This document shows, one piece after another, positions 11,548 to 21,300 of a stretch of 64,000 bases of DNA (within the stretch, counting starts at the first letter, position 1; every line of letters starts with the position of its first letter). The translations under genes and the position numbers were made by a program. The notes under the pieces were generated by a model. The model was not told where the DNA came from. It worked only from the letters and a program-made list of their open reading frames with translations, and made no database searches. Source of the DNA: Sphingomonas astaxanthinifaciens DSM 22298 (GTDB lineage: Bacteria; Pseudomonadota; Alphaproteobacteria; Sphingomonadales; Sphingomonadaceae). The stretch lies in NCBI RefSeq assembly GCF_000711715.1, contig NZ_JONN01000001.1, forward strand, positions 1,426,001 through 1,490,000, read 5' to 3'.

Positions 11548-11553
11548 CTCCCC

Positions 11554-12960
11554 ATGAAGGAAGGGCGTGAGATCGACCCCTTCCCCCTCGACGAAGTCGC
11601 CGGGCAGGCGCACCTAGTCGAGCGACACTGGACAGCCGGAGTGCCTGCGTTGCGCCGCTATTTCGAAGCCCTGCTCATGGTGGCTGCGGTTACCCTGCTC
11701 GGGCTGGTCATCGCCCCGCGCTGGGGCACCTCCGCGGTCGACCTGCTGTTCCTGCCCGCGGTCATCGTCGCCGCGATCCGGGGTGGGCGGGGCGCGTCGC
11801 TGCTCGCGGCGGCGGCTTCGACCCTGGCCTATAATTTCTTCTTCACCGCCCCGCGCCTGTCGCTGCGCATCGACGATCCGACCGAATTCGCGACCGTGCT
11901 GGTACTGTTCGGGGTCGCCCTGGTCACCAGCCAGCTCGCCGCCTCCGTCCGCCGCGAGGCCGAGGCCGCCCGCGCCCATGCCGAGCGCAACGCCACCATC
12001 GCGGGCCTTGCCCGTCGTCTCCTCGGCTGCACCAGCGAGGAGGATGTCCTTGCTGCCTCCACCGTCGAGCTCGCCAAGGTGTTCGGCGGCAATGCGGTGC
12101 TGGTCGGCGGCCCGCCGGCGCGCCTGCTCGGCAGCAGCCCCCCGGGCGTGCAGCTCACCCCCAGCGACATCGCGACCGCAGGGCTGGTGCTCGACACCGG
12201 CCAGCCCGCCGGCCGCGGCCTCGACCGGGCGCTTCCGGTCGAATGGCAATTCCACCCGATCCGCTCTGGCGAGACGGTGCTCGCGGTCGCCGGGCTCGCC
12301 CGCGACGACGGTGCACCGGCCGTGGTCGCCGACCAGTTCGCGCTGCTCGGGAGCCTGCTCGATCAGGTCGCGCTGGCGCTCGAGCGCAGCCGGCTCGAGC
12401 GCGACGCGCAGGAATTTGCCCGCACCCGCGAGCGCGACCGGGTCCGCTCGGCGTTGCTGGCCAGCATCGGCGACGACCTTCGTCCGCCGCTCAAGGCCAT
12501 CACCGACGCCTCGCGCCAGCTCCGCCGCGAGGGTGAGGCGCGGCGCGAGCTTTTGTCCGAGATCGACGCCGCCGGCGCGAAGCTCGACCGCTACCTCACC
12601 GGGCTTGCCGACCTCGGGAGCGACGAACCGCAGCGCCCGGTCAGCATCGGCGACGTCACCATCGACCTGTTCCAGCGCAGCGTCAGCCGCGGCGGGCGGG
12701 CGGTCCGGCTGACCCCCAAGGAATTCGGGATCCTGGCCGAGCTCGCCAAGCATCGCGGCCGCGTGCTGACCCATGCCCACCTCCTCCGCGCGGTGTGGGG
12801 TCCGGCGCAGGAGAAGCACACCGACTATCTGCGCGTCGCCGTACGCGGGCTTCGCCAGAAGCTCGAGGCCGATCCCGCCCACCCGGCGCTGATCATCAAC
12901 GAGCCCGCAGTCGGCTACCGGCTGGCTAGCGAAACTCCGGCCCTGGCCGGCACCGACTGA
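11554..12960 (+). CDS. KdpD-like membrane sensor fused to KdpE-like DNA-binding domain
   Basis: A 468-residue chimera. Residues 35-130 hold closely packed membrane helices like the DUF4118 segment of KdpD (including A-Y-N-F-F-F-T-A-P). A GAF-like region follows at about 145-280, then a KdpD-like dimerisation helix at 295-350. In its H-box the phosphorylated histidine is replaced by Asp307 (S-I-G-D-D-L-R-P-P-L where KdpD has S-H-D-L-R). There is no HATPase domain and no receiver. The chain goes straight into an OmpR/PhoB winged helix at 362-458 that matches KdpE closely: L-T-P-K-E-F, V-L-T-H, L-L-R-A-V-W-G-P, Y-L-R, L-R-Q-K-L-E, G-Y-R-L. It should be a membrane-bound one-component transcription factor, in the manner of ToxR or CadC. 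The ATG at 11554 has no clear Shine-Dalgarno sequence; an in-frame GTG at 11641 is an alternative. It is divergent from kup. Confidence 0.85.
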   Translation: MKEGREIDPFPLDEVAGQAHLVERHWTAGVPALRRYFEALLMVAAVTLLGLVIAPRWGTSAVDLLFLPAVIVAAIRGGRGASLLAAAASTLAYNFFFTAPRLSLRIDDPTEFATVLVLFGVALVTSQLAASVRREAEAARAHAERNATIAGLARRLLGCTSEEDVLAASTVELAKVFGGNAVLVGGPPARLLGSSPPGVQLTPSDIATAGLVLDTGQPAGRGLDRALPVEWQFHPIRSGETVLAVAGLARDDGAPAVVADQFALLGSLLDQVALALERSRLERDAQEFARTRERDRVRSALLASIGDDLRPPLKAITDASRQLRREGEARRELLSEIDAAGAKLDRYLTGLADLGSDEPQRPVSIGDVTIDLFQRSVSRGGRAVRLTPKEFGILAELAKHRGRVLTHAHLLRAVWGPAQEKHTDYLRVAVRGLRQKLEADPAHPALIINEPAVGYRLASETPALAGTD

Positions 12961-13021
12961 CAGCCGCCACAAACGAATTCCTTGGGAAAGTCACGAGGGC
13001 TCGGCTAAGGGCTCGCCGCTT

Positions 13022-13906
13022 ATGACTGATCCCATCCCCCCGAAGCGCATCTTCCCCGAAGCCAAGGTCGACGCCGAGGCCGCGAAGCACATCCCGTCGA
13101 GCCCGCAGACCGAGGACCCGGCTTACACGCTCGCGTTCCAGGACAAGGACTTCCTGCTTCGCCCCGACCTGCGGCCCGTCCGCTTCCAGCTCGAGCTGCT
13201 GAAGCCCGAACTGCTGCTCGACGAGCAGAAGATCGGTTCGACCTTCGTCTTCTACGGCTCGGCGCGGGTCCCCGAGCCCGCCAAGGCCGATGCCGTGCTT
13301 CACGCCGCGCGGACCGACAAGGAAAAGCTGATCGCCGAGCGGCTCAAGGCCAAGTCGCATTATTACGAGACCGCCCGCGAGCTTGCGCGGCTCGCCAGCC
13401 AGGTCGAGCGCGACGACGAGGGCAAGCGCCACTTCGTGGTCTGCTCGGGCGGCGGACCCTCGTTCATGGAAGCCGCCAACCGCGGCGCCGAGGACGTCGG
13501 GGCGGAGAGCATCGGGCTCAACATCGTGCTTCCGCACGAGCAATTGCCCAATCCTTATGTTACCCCGCATTTGAGCTTCCAGTTCCACTATTTCGCGCTC
13601 AGGAAGATGCACTTCCTGCTTCGGGCCCGCGCGGTGGCGGTCTTCCCGGGCGGCTTCGGCACTTTCGACGAGATGTTCGAGCTGCTGACGCTCATCCAGA
13701 CGGGCAAGGTCCGGCCGCTGCCGATCCTGCTCTACGGACGCGAATTCTGGGAGCGGGTGGTGAACTTCGAGGCGCTGGTCGAGGAAGGCGTCATCTCCGA
13801 GCGGGACCTCGACCTCCTGACCTGGTGCGAGACCGCCGAAGAGGGCTGGGCCAAGGTCTGCGACACCTATGCCTGCGAGGACGAGCCGCTGCGCGCCCGC
13901 TCGTAG
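13022..13906 (+). CDS. LOG family (lysine decarboxylase-like) protein
   Basis: A 294-residue cytosolic protein with the LOG/TIGR00730-type Rossmann fold: V-C-S-G-G-G-P-S-F-M-E-A-A-N-R-G, then the signature P-G-G-F-G-T-F-D-E-M-F-E. Family members studied elsewhere are nucleoside-5'-monophosphate phosphoribohydrolases (for example cytokinin-activating LOG or PpnN-type enzymes). The roughly 90-residue N-terminal extension makes this a long member, and substrate is unassigned. The 3' end overlaps the convergent DUF1801 gene by 40 bases. Confidence 0.85.
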   Translation: MTDPIPPKRIFPEAKVDAEAAKHIPSSPQTEDPAYTLAFQDKDFLLRPDLRPVRFQLELLKPELLLDEQKIGSTFVFYGSARVPEPAKADAVLHAARTDKEKLIAERLKAKSHYYETARELARLASQVERDDEGKRHFVVCSGGGPSFMEAANRGAEDVGAESIGLNIVLPHEQLPNPYVTPHLSFQFHYFALRKMHFLLRARAVAVFPGGFGTFDEMFELLTLIQTGKVRPLPILLYGREFWERVVNFEALVEEGVISERDLDLLTWCETAEEGWAKVCDTYACEDEPLRARS

Positions 13907-14334
13907 GCGGCGAGGAAGTCCTCGACCCCGACCGGCCGGATCGCGTTCGTGATGGCCGCTTCGTTGAGCCCTTCGGCGCTGACGAAGCGGACGCAGCCCT
14001 TGCCCATGTCGAGCTTCTGGCCCGCTTGCGCATAAGCGGCGCGAAACGCCGCGTCATGGGCGGGGCTCATGTAGAGCAAGGGGAAATGCAGCGCATTATG
14101 CCCCTTGGTCGTCGCCAGGGCGACGAACATCAGCGGCTGCTTGTTGTAGGTCTTGGGATAAAGGGCGAGCGGGACCGACCAGCAGATCATCCGCCCGCTG
14201 ACCGATTCCTCATAGCCCGCAGGCATGGTGCTACGGACCAGCGCATAGGCCGCCCGCAAGGCTTCGGCCCGTTCGGGCGGCAGGGCAGCGGCGAGAGTGT
14301 CGAGGAGGGCAGCGCTGTCGCCGCCCTCGCTCAC
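13867..14334 (-). CDS. DUF1801 domain-containing protein
   Basis: A 155-residue protein resembling the DUF1801 (YdhG-like) fold: a helical start (L-L-D-T-L-A-A-A-L-P), A-G-Y-E-E-S-V, then I-C-W-S-V-P and Y-P-K-T-Y-N-K-Q-P-L-M-F-V-A-L-A and K-G-H-N-A-L. The function of the family is unknown. The GTG at 14334 lies one base after the stop of the cytochrome c gene, so the two are probably cotranscribed. The open frame extends upstream, but that part is inside the cytochrome gene. Confidence 0.8.
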   Translation of the reverse strand: MSEGGDSAALLDTLAAALPPERAEALRAAYALVRSTMPAGYEESVSGRMICWSVPLALYPKTYNKQPLMFVALATTKGHNALHFPLLYMSPAHDAAFRAAYAQAGQKLDMGKGCVRFVSAEGLNEAAITNAIRPVGVEDFLAAYERARSGSSSQA

Positions 14335-14335
14335 C

Positions 14336-15082
14336 TTACTTCTTGGGGGCCGGCGGCGCGGTGGTGCCCGCCGCGCTGACGTTCGGAGCGCCTTCGCCCC
14401 GGACATTGGCCATGCCGCCCTTGGCCGCCTGCTGCTCGGTCAGGACCGGCTCATTGGCCGCCTTCTGGGCATTGGCATCGTCGGCCTCGGCCGCGGCCTT
14501 GTCGCCCGCCGCACCGTCGGCCGGAGCGCCAGCCGCGGGCGCTTCGCCAGCCGCCGGGGCCGCCGGCATCGGCAGCGGCGACGGGCTGTTCTGGTTGAGA
14601 TAGGCGATGACGTTGGCGCGGTCCTCGGGGGCGCTGAGACCCGCGAAGGTCATCTTGGTGCCCGGCGCGAAGGTCTTGGGGCTCTTCAGCCATTCGTTGA
14701 GGGTGGCGAAGTCCCAGTTGCCGCCCTTGCCCGACAGGGCGTCGGACCAGGCGAAGCCACGGCCCTGGCCGACCGGCTCACCGATGACGTGATAGAGGTT
14801 CGGGCCGAGACCGTTGGCGCCACCCTGGTTGATCGTGTGGCAGGCCTGGCACTTCTTGAACACCTCGGCGCCCTTCGCCGGATCGGCGCTGGCGAGGTAG
14901 AATTCGATCGGCTTGTCGGCCTCGGCGCCGCCGGCGCCTTCCTCGACCACGCCGGCGATCGGATAGCCCATCTTCTCCGGCCGCTCGGCCTTGAAGTAGG
15001 TGCCCGCGGCCAGGCTTCCGCCCAGCGCGACGATTCCGGCAAACAGCACCCAGCCGGCGATGGTGTTGTTATTGTCCTTCAT
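14336..15082 (-). CDS. membrane-anchored class I cytochrome c
   Basis: A 248-residue periplasmic electron carrier held by an uncleaved N-terminal helix (I-A-G-W-V-L-F-A-G-I-V-A-L-G). The haem motif C-Q-A-C-H is near residue 80 and the distal methionine ligand is in G-T-K-M-T-F. It resembles the CycM/c552 type that shuttles electrons from complex III to aa3 oxidase. The last 80 residues are a low-complexity Ala/Pro-rich tail (A-P-A-A-G-E, P-A-P-K-K end), unusual next to the compact fold and probably disordered. The DUF1801 gene follows directly. Confidence 0.9.
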   Translation of the reverse strand: MKDNNNTIAGWVLFAGIVALGGSLAAGTYFKAERPEKMGYPIAGVVEEGAGGAEADKPIEFYLASADPAKGAEVFKKCQACHTINQGGANGLGPNLYHVIGEPVGQGRGFAWSDALSGKGGNWDFATLNEWLKSPKTFAPGTKMTFAGLSAPEDRANVIAYLNQNSPSPLPMPAAPAAGEAPAAGAPADGAAGDKAAAEADDANAQKAANEPVLTEQQAAKGGMANVRGEGAPNVSAAGTTAPPAPKK

Positions 15083-15146
15083 GTGGGTCTTTTGGGTCCG
15101 ATCGGGAGAAAAACTCGCGCCCCTTTAAGCGGCGACCGGCGCTTCT

Positions 15147-15992
15147 TCAAGCGGCCAGCCAGTGCTCCAGCAGGCTGCGGGCGATGGCGAAGGGGGGTGG
15201 CGCGATGAAGCTGGCCGAGGGGGACCCCGCCAACGCCGCCGCGACCTCGTCCCGGGTGAACCAGCGCGCGTCCTCGAGTTCGGTCGTGTCGACGGTGAGC
15301 GCGTCCCCCTCGGACCGGGCGGTGCAGGCGATCATCAGCGAGGACGGAAAGGGCCAAGGCTGGCTCGCGACATAGCGAACGTCGTGGACCCTTACCCCCG
15401 CTTCCTCGAACAATTCGCGGGCGACCGCATCCTCGAGGCCTTCGCCGACCTCGACGAAGCCGGCGAGCGCCGAATAGCGATTGACCGGGAAGCGCGGCTG
15501 GCGGCCGAGCAGGACCCGCCCCTCATGCTCGGCGAGCATGATGACGACGGGGTCGACCCGCGGGAAATGCTCCGCCCCGCAATGCGGGCACTGGCGCGAC
15601 CAGCCGCCGCGGACGATGGCGCTGGCATGGCCGCAGACCGCGCAGAAGCCGTGCCGCCGATGCCACGACGCAAGGCTGGTCGCGGCGGCGAAGATCGGCG
15701 CGTCGGCGGGCCCGAGGTGGCCGAGGGCATTGAACTGGGCGCGCAGGTCGCCGGCATCCTCGCCGACCGACGAGAAGCAGGGGCAGTCGCCGTCCATGCC
15801 GAGGAACAGCGGCGCGTCGCCCATCTTCTCCCAGCGCAGGCTTCCTGCGGCATCGATTGCGGGGAGCCCGTTCTCCCAGACGAGTGCCCTCGCCTTCGAG
15901 GATCGGGCCAGAGCGGCAATCTGCTCGGGGTCGGAGCGGAGACTGTCGACCCGGTCGAGGCCGGGCCCAGCAAAGAAGATTTCAGTCGGCAA
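15147..15992 (-). CDS. nudC: NADH pyrophosphatase NudC
   Basis: Nudix hydrolase of NAD(H), and of NAD-capped RNA in studied homologues. The 281-residue protein has a four-cysteine zinc ribbon (C-A-V-C ... C-P-H-C), the Nudix box G-F-V-E-V-G-E-G-L-E with R-E-L-F-E-E-A-G, and the NudC-specific S-Q-P-W-P-F-P-S-S. The best start is TTG at 15992: a GGGAG ribosome site lies 7 bases upstream, while the longer frame upstream would be inside mutY and has no good site. The gene overlaps the mutY 3' end by 11 bases, so both are probably on one message. Confidence 0.93.
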   Translation of the reverse strand: MPTEIFFAGPGLDRVDSLRSDPEQIAALARSSKARALVWENGLPAIDAAGSLRWEKMGDAPLFLGMDGDCPCFSSVGEDAGDLRAQFNALGHLGPADAPIFAAATSLASWHRRHGFCAVCGHASAIVRGGWSRQCPHCGAEHFPRVDPVVIMLAEHEGRVLLGRQPRFPVNRYSALAGFVEVGEGLEDAVARELFEEAGVRVHDVRYVASQPWPFPSSLMIACTARSEGDALTVDTTELEDARWFTRDEVAAALAGSPSASFIAPPPFAIARSLLEHWLAA

Positions 15993-16968
15993 GACGCGGC
16001 TCCCGTTCGGACTTGAGCGCCGCCTCGACAGCGCGGCGATAGAGGGTGGGCAGGCCGGCGCGGTCGAGCTCGCCGAGCGGCTGCCACCACCCCTCCCCGG
16101 GCGGCGGCTCGACCCGAGGCACGACGTGCAGGTCGAGGGTGAAGTGAGTGAAGCCGTGGCGGTGGATGGCGAGCGCATTCACCATCGCGGGCGCTTCGTC
16201 CCATTCGCCGCCCGGCAGCGCGGCCATGCCGCCGAGCAGACCCTCGGCCGGCCGGCGCACCAGCCAGACCTCGTCGCCGCGCCGGATCCACCAGGCGACG
16301 CCATGGCGATGCGGCCGCTCCTTCTTCACCTTGGGCGCCGGGAAGGCCTCGGGCTTGCCGAGCGCCGCGGCGCGGCAATCCGCTTCGAGCGGGCAGCGGC
16401 CGCATTCGGGCTTTTTGGGTCGGCAGAGGCTCGCGCCAAGATCCATCAGCGCCTGCGCGAAGTCGCCGTGGCGGCCGGTGGGAAACCAGGCCTTGGCCGC
16501 CGCCGGCACGTCCGCGCGGTTCGCAAGGCCGAAGACACGGGCGACGACGCGCTCGACATTGGTATCGACCGGCACCGCATCCTCGCCGAACGCGATCGCC
16601 GCCACCGCCGCCGCCGTGTAGGCGCCGAGGCCCGGCAGCTTGCGCAGCTCACTTTCGGTTTCGGGAAAACTGCCGCGTTCGGCCACGGCGCGGGCACAGG
16701 CGATGAGGTTGCGGGCCCGGGCGTAATAGCCGAGCCCTGCCCACTCGCCGAGGATGTCCTCGTCCTTGGCGGCGGCCAGCGCCTCCACCGTCGGCCAGCG
16801 TTCCAGAAAGCGGCGGAAACGCGGGGTGACGGTGGCGACGGTGGTCTGCTGGAGCATCACTTCACTCAGCCAGGTGCGATAGGGATCGCGCTCGCCCCGC
16901 CGCCAGGGCAGGTCGCGGGCGGTCGCCTGATAATGGTCGAGAAGCTTCGCCGCCGCGGTAGCGTCCAT
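15982..16968 (-). CDS. mutY: adenine DNA glycosylase MutY
   Basis: Removes adenine mispaired with 8-oxoguanine. The 328-residue protein has the N-terminal W-R region and E-V-M-L-Q-Q-T-T-V (catalytic Glu), helix-hairpin-helix L-P-G-L-G-A-Y-T-A-A followed by V-P-V-D-T-N-V (catalytic Asp), the iron-sulfur cluster loop C-R-P-K-K-P-E-C-G-R-C-P-L-E-A-D-C, and a C-terminal Nudix-like domain for 8-oxoG recognition. The ATG at 16968 begins M-D-A-T-A-A-A. Only 27 bases separate it from the divergent dciA-like gene. The operon partner nudC overlaps its stop. Confidence 0.95.
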   Translation of the reverse strand: MDATAAAKLLDHYQATARDLPWRRGERDPYRTWLSEVMLQQTTVATVTPRFRRFLERWPTVEALAAAKDEDILGEWAGLGYYARARNLIACARAVAERGSFPETESELRKLPGLGAYTAAAVAAIAFGEDAVPVDTNVERVVARVFGLANRADVPAAAKAWFPTGRHGDFAQALMDLGASLCRPKKPECGRCPLEADCRAAALGKPEAFPAPKVKKERPHRHGVAWWIRRGDEVWLVRRPAEGLLGGMAALPGGEWDEAPAMVNALAIHRHGFTHFTLDLHVVPRVEPPPGEGWWQPLGELDRAGLPTLYRRAVEAALKSEREPRLAD

Positions 16969-16995
16969 GCGCCGCCTATGGCATGACCCGCCGCG

Positions 16996-17583
16996 ATGTC
17001 GAAGAAAAAGCCCGCGACCGAAGAAGCCGCACGGCGCGCCAAGGCCGCCGACGCGCCGCGTCAGGGCCGGCTCCGCGCGGCGGGCGAGCTTGCGCTCGAC
17101 ATCGGGGGCATGGCGTTCAAGCGCTTCGGCTTCGTCCAGGGCGCGGTGGTCGCCCGCTGGACCGAGATCGTGGGCGAACGCTACGCCAAGGTCTCGACCC
17201 CGGAATCGATCCGCTTTCCGGCCGGCAAGAAGAGCGGCGGCACGCTGACGCTGTGCGTCGAAGGCGCCCACGCCCCGCTGATCCAGCATCTCGCGCCGAT
17301 GATCATGGAGCGGGTCAATCGCTTCTTCGGCTATGAGGCGGTGGCGAAGATCGTCTTCCGCCAGGGCGCCGTCACCCGCGCCAAGGCGCAGCTCCAGCGG
17401 CCCCGACCGGTCCCCGTCCCCCGCGAACTGGGTGACGGCCTGCGCGAGATCGCCGACCCCGAGCTTCGCACCATGCTCGAAAGCCTTGCCGGCAAGATCG
17501 CCGCGGCCGAGGGTCCGCCGCGGATCGTCGCCGCGCCCTTCACACTTGGAAAACTCACCAATCGGAGTGATCAGGACGTATGA
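16996..17583 (+). CDS. DciA family protein (DUF721), probable DnaB loader
   Basis: A 195-residue protein with the DUF721 core: V-V-A-R-W-T-E-I-V-G near residue 55, then L-T-L-C-V-E-G, Q-H-L-A-P-M-I-M-E-R-V-N and F-F-G-Y. DciA proteins load the replicative helicase in bacteria that lack DnaC. The lysine- and arginine-rich first 30 residues probably bind nucleic acid. Its stop overlaps the start of the DsbA-like gene (ATGA), and mutY diverges 27 bases upstream. Confidence 0.85.
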   Translation: MSKKKPATEEAARRAKAADAPRQGRLRAAGELALDIGGMAFKRFGFVQGAVVARWTEIVGERYAKVSTPESIRFPAGKKSGGTLTLCVEGAHAPLIQHLAPMIMERVNRFFGYEAVAKIVFRQGAVTRAKAQLQRPRPVPVPRELGDGLREIADPELRTMLESLAGKIAAAEGPPRIVAAPFTLGKLTNRSDQDV

Positions 17584-18323
17584 ACAAGTTCTCCCTCGCC
17601 GTCGCCGCCAGCCTCCTGGTACTGGGCGCCTCGGCCTGCAAGAAGGAGCCGACGGCGGCCAATGACAGCCCGTCGGCCGCGCCGGTCCAGGCGCCCAACG
17701 GCGACTGGTCCAAGCTCGTCAGCCAGACGAGCGAGGGCGGGATGCTGATGGGCAATCCGCAGGCCAAGGTGAAGATCGTCGAGTTCGGCTCGATGAGCTG
17801 CTCGCACTGCGCCGAATTCTCGAAGGAGGGTGAGCCCAAGCTGGTCGAGAATTACGTCAAGACCGGCAACGTCAGCTTCGAATTCCGCAACTTCGTCCGC
17901 GATCCGCTCGACATCAGCGCGTCGCTGATCACCCGCTGCGTCGGCGCGACTCCGCAGTTCTTCGACCTGACCAACGGTATCTACGCCGACCAGAAGAGCT
18001 TCTTCGACCGGCTCCAGGCGGTACCGCAGCAGCAGCTCGCCGCACTCCAGGGCATGACCCCAGCGCAGCAGTTCACCAAGATGGCGCAGTTCGCGGGCCT
18101 GCAGGAATGGGCGGCGCAGCGCGGGGTGCCCTCGGGCAAGTCGAGCCAGTGCCTCACCAACCAGGCCGAGATCGACCGCCTGGTGCAGATGGTGAGCGAT
18201 GCCTCGAGCCAGTATACGATCGAGGGCACGCCGACCTTCCTCCTCAACGGCGAGGTGGTCGAGATCACCGCGGGCACGCCGACCTGGGACCAGCTCGAGG
18301 GAGCGATCAAGAAGGCGCTCTGA
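17580..18323 (+). CDS. DsbA-like thioredoxin-fold lipoprotein
   Basis: A 247-residue exported protein with a lipoprotein-type signal ending in G-A-S-A-C at residue 20. The lipobox has Ala rather than Leu at -3, so lipidation is likely but not certain. The mature part begins P-Q-A-K-V-K-I-V-E-F-G-S, with a C-S-H-C redox site and the cis-proline segment E-G-T-P-T-F-L-L-N-G. It resembles the DsbA/DsbG-like thioredoxin_4 family that forms or rearranges disulfides in the periplasm. It is coupled to the dciA-like gene by ATGA overlap. The DsbB candidate partner is encoded about 10 kb away. Confidence 0.88.
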   Translation: MNKFSLAVAASLLVLGASACKKEPTAANDSPSAAPVQAPNGDWSKLVSQTSEGGMLMGNPQAKVKIVEFGSMSCSHCAEFSKEGEPKLVENYVKTGNVSFEFRNFVRDPLDISASLITRCVGATPQFFDLTNGIYADQKSFFDRLQAVPQQQLAALQGMTPAQQFTKMAQFAGLQEWAAQRGVPSGKSSQCLTNQAEIDRLVQMVSDASSQYTIEGTPTFLLNGEVVEITAGTPTWDQLEGAIKKAL

Positions 18324-18365
18324 TCCCAGAGGAGCGCGTTCGCGACCGGGGGGAGTGACGCTCAG

Positions 18366-21300
18366 GTGCGGTTTCGCCGCCTCAAGCTGACTGGCTTCAA
18401 GAGCTTCGTCGAACCGGCCGATCTTCGGATCGAGCCGGGGCTGACGGGGGTCGTGGGTCCGAACGGCTGCGGCAAGTCGAACCTGCTCGAGGCGTTGCGC
18501 TGGGTGATGGGCGAAGGCAGTCCCAAGTCGCTGCGTGGCGGCGGCATGGAAGACGTGATCTTCGCGGGCACCACCCAGCGCCCCGCCCGCGACTTCGCCG
18601 AGGTCTCGCTGCTGGTCGAGCGCGACGAGGAGGGCGAGAGCGAGGTCACCCGCCGGATCGAGCGCGGCGCGGGCTCGGCCTATCGGATCGATGGCCGCGA
18701 CGTCCGCCAGAAGGACGTCGCCTTGCTGTTCGCGGACGCGGCGACCGGCGCCCATTCGCCCGCCCTGGTCAGCCAGAACCGGATCGGCGCGGTGATCGCC
18801 GCGCGGCCCGCCGAACGGCGCCAGATGCTCGAGGAAGCGGCGGGGATCGCCGGCCTCCACGTCCGCCGCAAGGACGCCGAGCAGAAATTGCGCGCGACCG
18901 AAGCCAATCTCCAGCGGCTGGACGAACTGCTCGGCGACCAGGAGCAACGGGTCGCGGCGCTGAAGCGCCAGGCGCGCACCGCCGAACGCTATCGCGCGCT
19001 TACCGACCGGATCCGGCTGGCCGAGGGGCGGCTCGTCTACCAGCGCTGGGCGGAGGCGGAGGCGGCGGCCAAGGCGGCGGGCGCGGAGGCCGATTCGGCG
19101 ATGCGCGAGGTCGACGCCCTGGGCGCGCGGCTCGGCGAAGCGCAAAAGGCGCAGGCGGCCGCAGCGGCATTGGTGGCCGAGAAAAGACAGGCCGCGACCA
19201 GCGCCCGCGAGGAAGGCCAGGAGCTCGCGCACAAGCTTGCCACCGCGCGTGCCGGTCTCGACACGGCCCGGAGGCGCCTGACCGAGCTCGATCGCATGGC
19301 CGGGCAGCTCACGGTCGAGCGCGAGCGCGAGCAGGCCCTCAAGGCCGATGCCGAGCAGGCGGTGACCGCGCTGGCGGCGGAGATTGCCGCGATTGGCGAA
19401 CGCCTTGCGAGTAGCGAAGCGCGGCAGGAGCGACTGGTCCGGGCGCTGGGCAAGGCCGAGGAAGCCAACCGCACTGCCGAGGCGGCGCTCGCCGGGCTGC
19501 TGACCCGCGAGGCGGCGCTGCGGGCCGAAAGGCAGGTCGCGGTCGCCGCGCTCCATGCCGCACGAAGCCAGGCCAGCCGGCTCGCGGCCGAGGTCGAGGA
19601 GCTCGAACGCGCGCTGGCGGAGCTGCAGTCGGGCGAGGACCTGGCGGCGCGGCGGGCTGCGGCGACCAAGGCGGCGGAGCGCGCCGTCGCCGAATCCGCG
19701 GCGGCCGAGCAGGCGATCGAAACCGCCGAAGGGCGTCGCCAGCAGGCCGCGGCCGAGCGGGAGACGGCCGACCTCGCGCTGTCGGCGGCGCGCGCGGCGC
19801 ATTCGGCGGCGACCAGCGAAATCGCCGCGCTCGAGCGGACCCTGGCCTCGGCCCCGGGGAAGGGTGTGCTCGCGCGGATCAAGGTGGCAGCCGGCTATGA
19901 AAAGGCGCTGGCGGCGGCGCTCGGCGACGATCTCGGCGCACCGGTGGGAACCACGGAAGATCGTGGCTGGGCGGGCGCGGAGCCGGCCCGCGACGACCCA
20001 CCGCTCGGCGCCGGGCTCCAACCCCTGGCCGACCGGGTCGAGGCGCCCGCCGAGCTCGCCCGGCGGCTCGCGCAAATCGGAGTGGCCGACGCGGACACGG
20101 GGCAGGCGCTTGCGGTCGGCCAGCGGCTGGTCACCCGCGACGGCCGGCTGCGACGGTGGGATGGCTTCGTCAGCTCGGGCAATGGTTCGGCGGCGGCCGA
20201 GCGGCTCGAGCGCAGCAACCGGCTGGCCGCGCTTCGCGAGGAATTTCCTCGCCTCGAGCGTGAGCATGAGGCGGCCGCCGGGGCCCAGCAGGCCGCTTCC
20301 GCCATGCTTGCCGAACAAGGCAAGGCGGTGGAGAAAGCGCGCCGTGCGCTGGCGGAGGCCGAAGGACGCGCGCGGCTCGCCCGGCGCGAGGAGGATAGCG
20401 CACATGCGCTGCTCGAGCGCCAGCAGCAGCAGCGCGAATCGCTCGACAGGAGGCGCGCCGAACTCGACCCCGTCCATGCTTCGGCCCGAGCCGCGGTGGT
20501 CGAAGCCGAGCGCGTGCTGGCAGCGCTTCCCGCCGAGGACATGCTTGCCGCGTCCGTGGCGGAGGCGCGGGCCGAAGCCGCCGAGCAGGGCCGCCTGCTG
20601 GCCGAGCGCCGCGCCGACCTGGCCACCGCCGGCCGCGCCGCCAGCAGCGACCGCGAACGCCAGCTTGCCGCCGCGCGCGAGCAATCGGCATGGGAGGAGC
20701 GCACCAAGGCCGCCGACCAGCGCATCGCCGACACCCTTGTCCGCGCCGAGCGGATCGCGGCCGAGAAGACCAGCCTCGAGGACGAGCCCGAGCGGCTCCA
20801 GGGCGAGGTCAAGCGCGTCGAGCAGGCGTTGCAGGGATCGGGGCGGCTGCTCCAGGTCGCGCTCCACGCCGAGCGCGAGGCCGAGCAGGCGCTGGCCGAC
20901 ATCGGCGCCGCCTTCGCCCGCGAGAACGAGGCGATGGCGAGCGCGCGCGAGCGGCGGGCGGCGGCGGCGGCCCGGGCCGAGGCGCAGGTCGCACGGCGGA
21001 TCGAATATGCGCGGGTGTGCGGCGAAAAATTCGAATGCCCCCCGCCCCTGCTGCCCGGAAAACTCGGCTTCGATGCCGCCGTGCTGACCGATGCGGCCGA
21101 GGAGAGCGCGACCCTCGAACGGCTGTCGGCCGAGCGCGAACGGCTGGGGCCGGTCAATCTCGTCGCCGAGCAGGAACTGGCCGAGCTCGAGCAATCGCGG
21201 CTTCAGGGCGCGGCCGAACGCGACGAGCTGGCCGAGGCGATCAATCGCCTGCGCGGCTCGATCGGCAGCCTCAACCGCGAGGGTCGCGCCCGGCTGCTTG

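Noticed and set aside
10453..11553. N-terminal extension of the KdpD/KdpE-like protein
   Set aside because: The extra 367 codons are antisense to kup and have shadow-like composition; the real protein starts near 11554.
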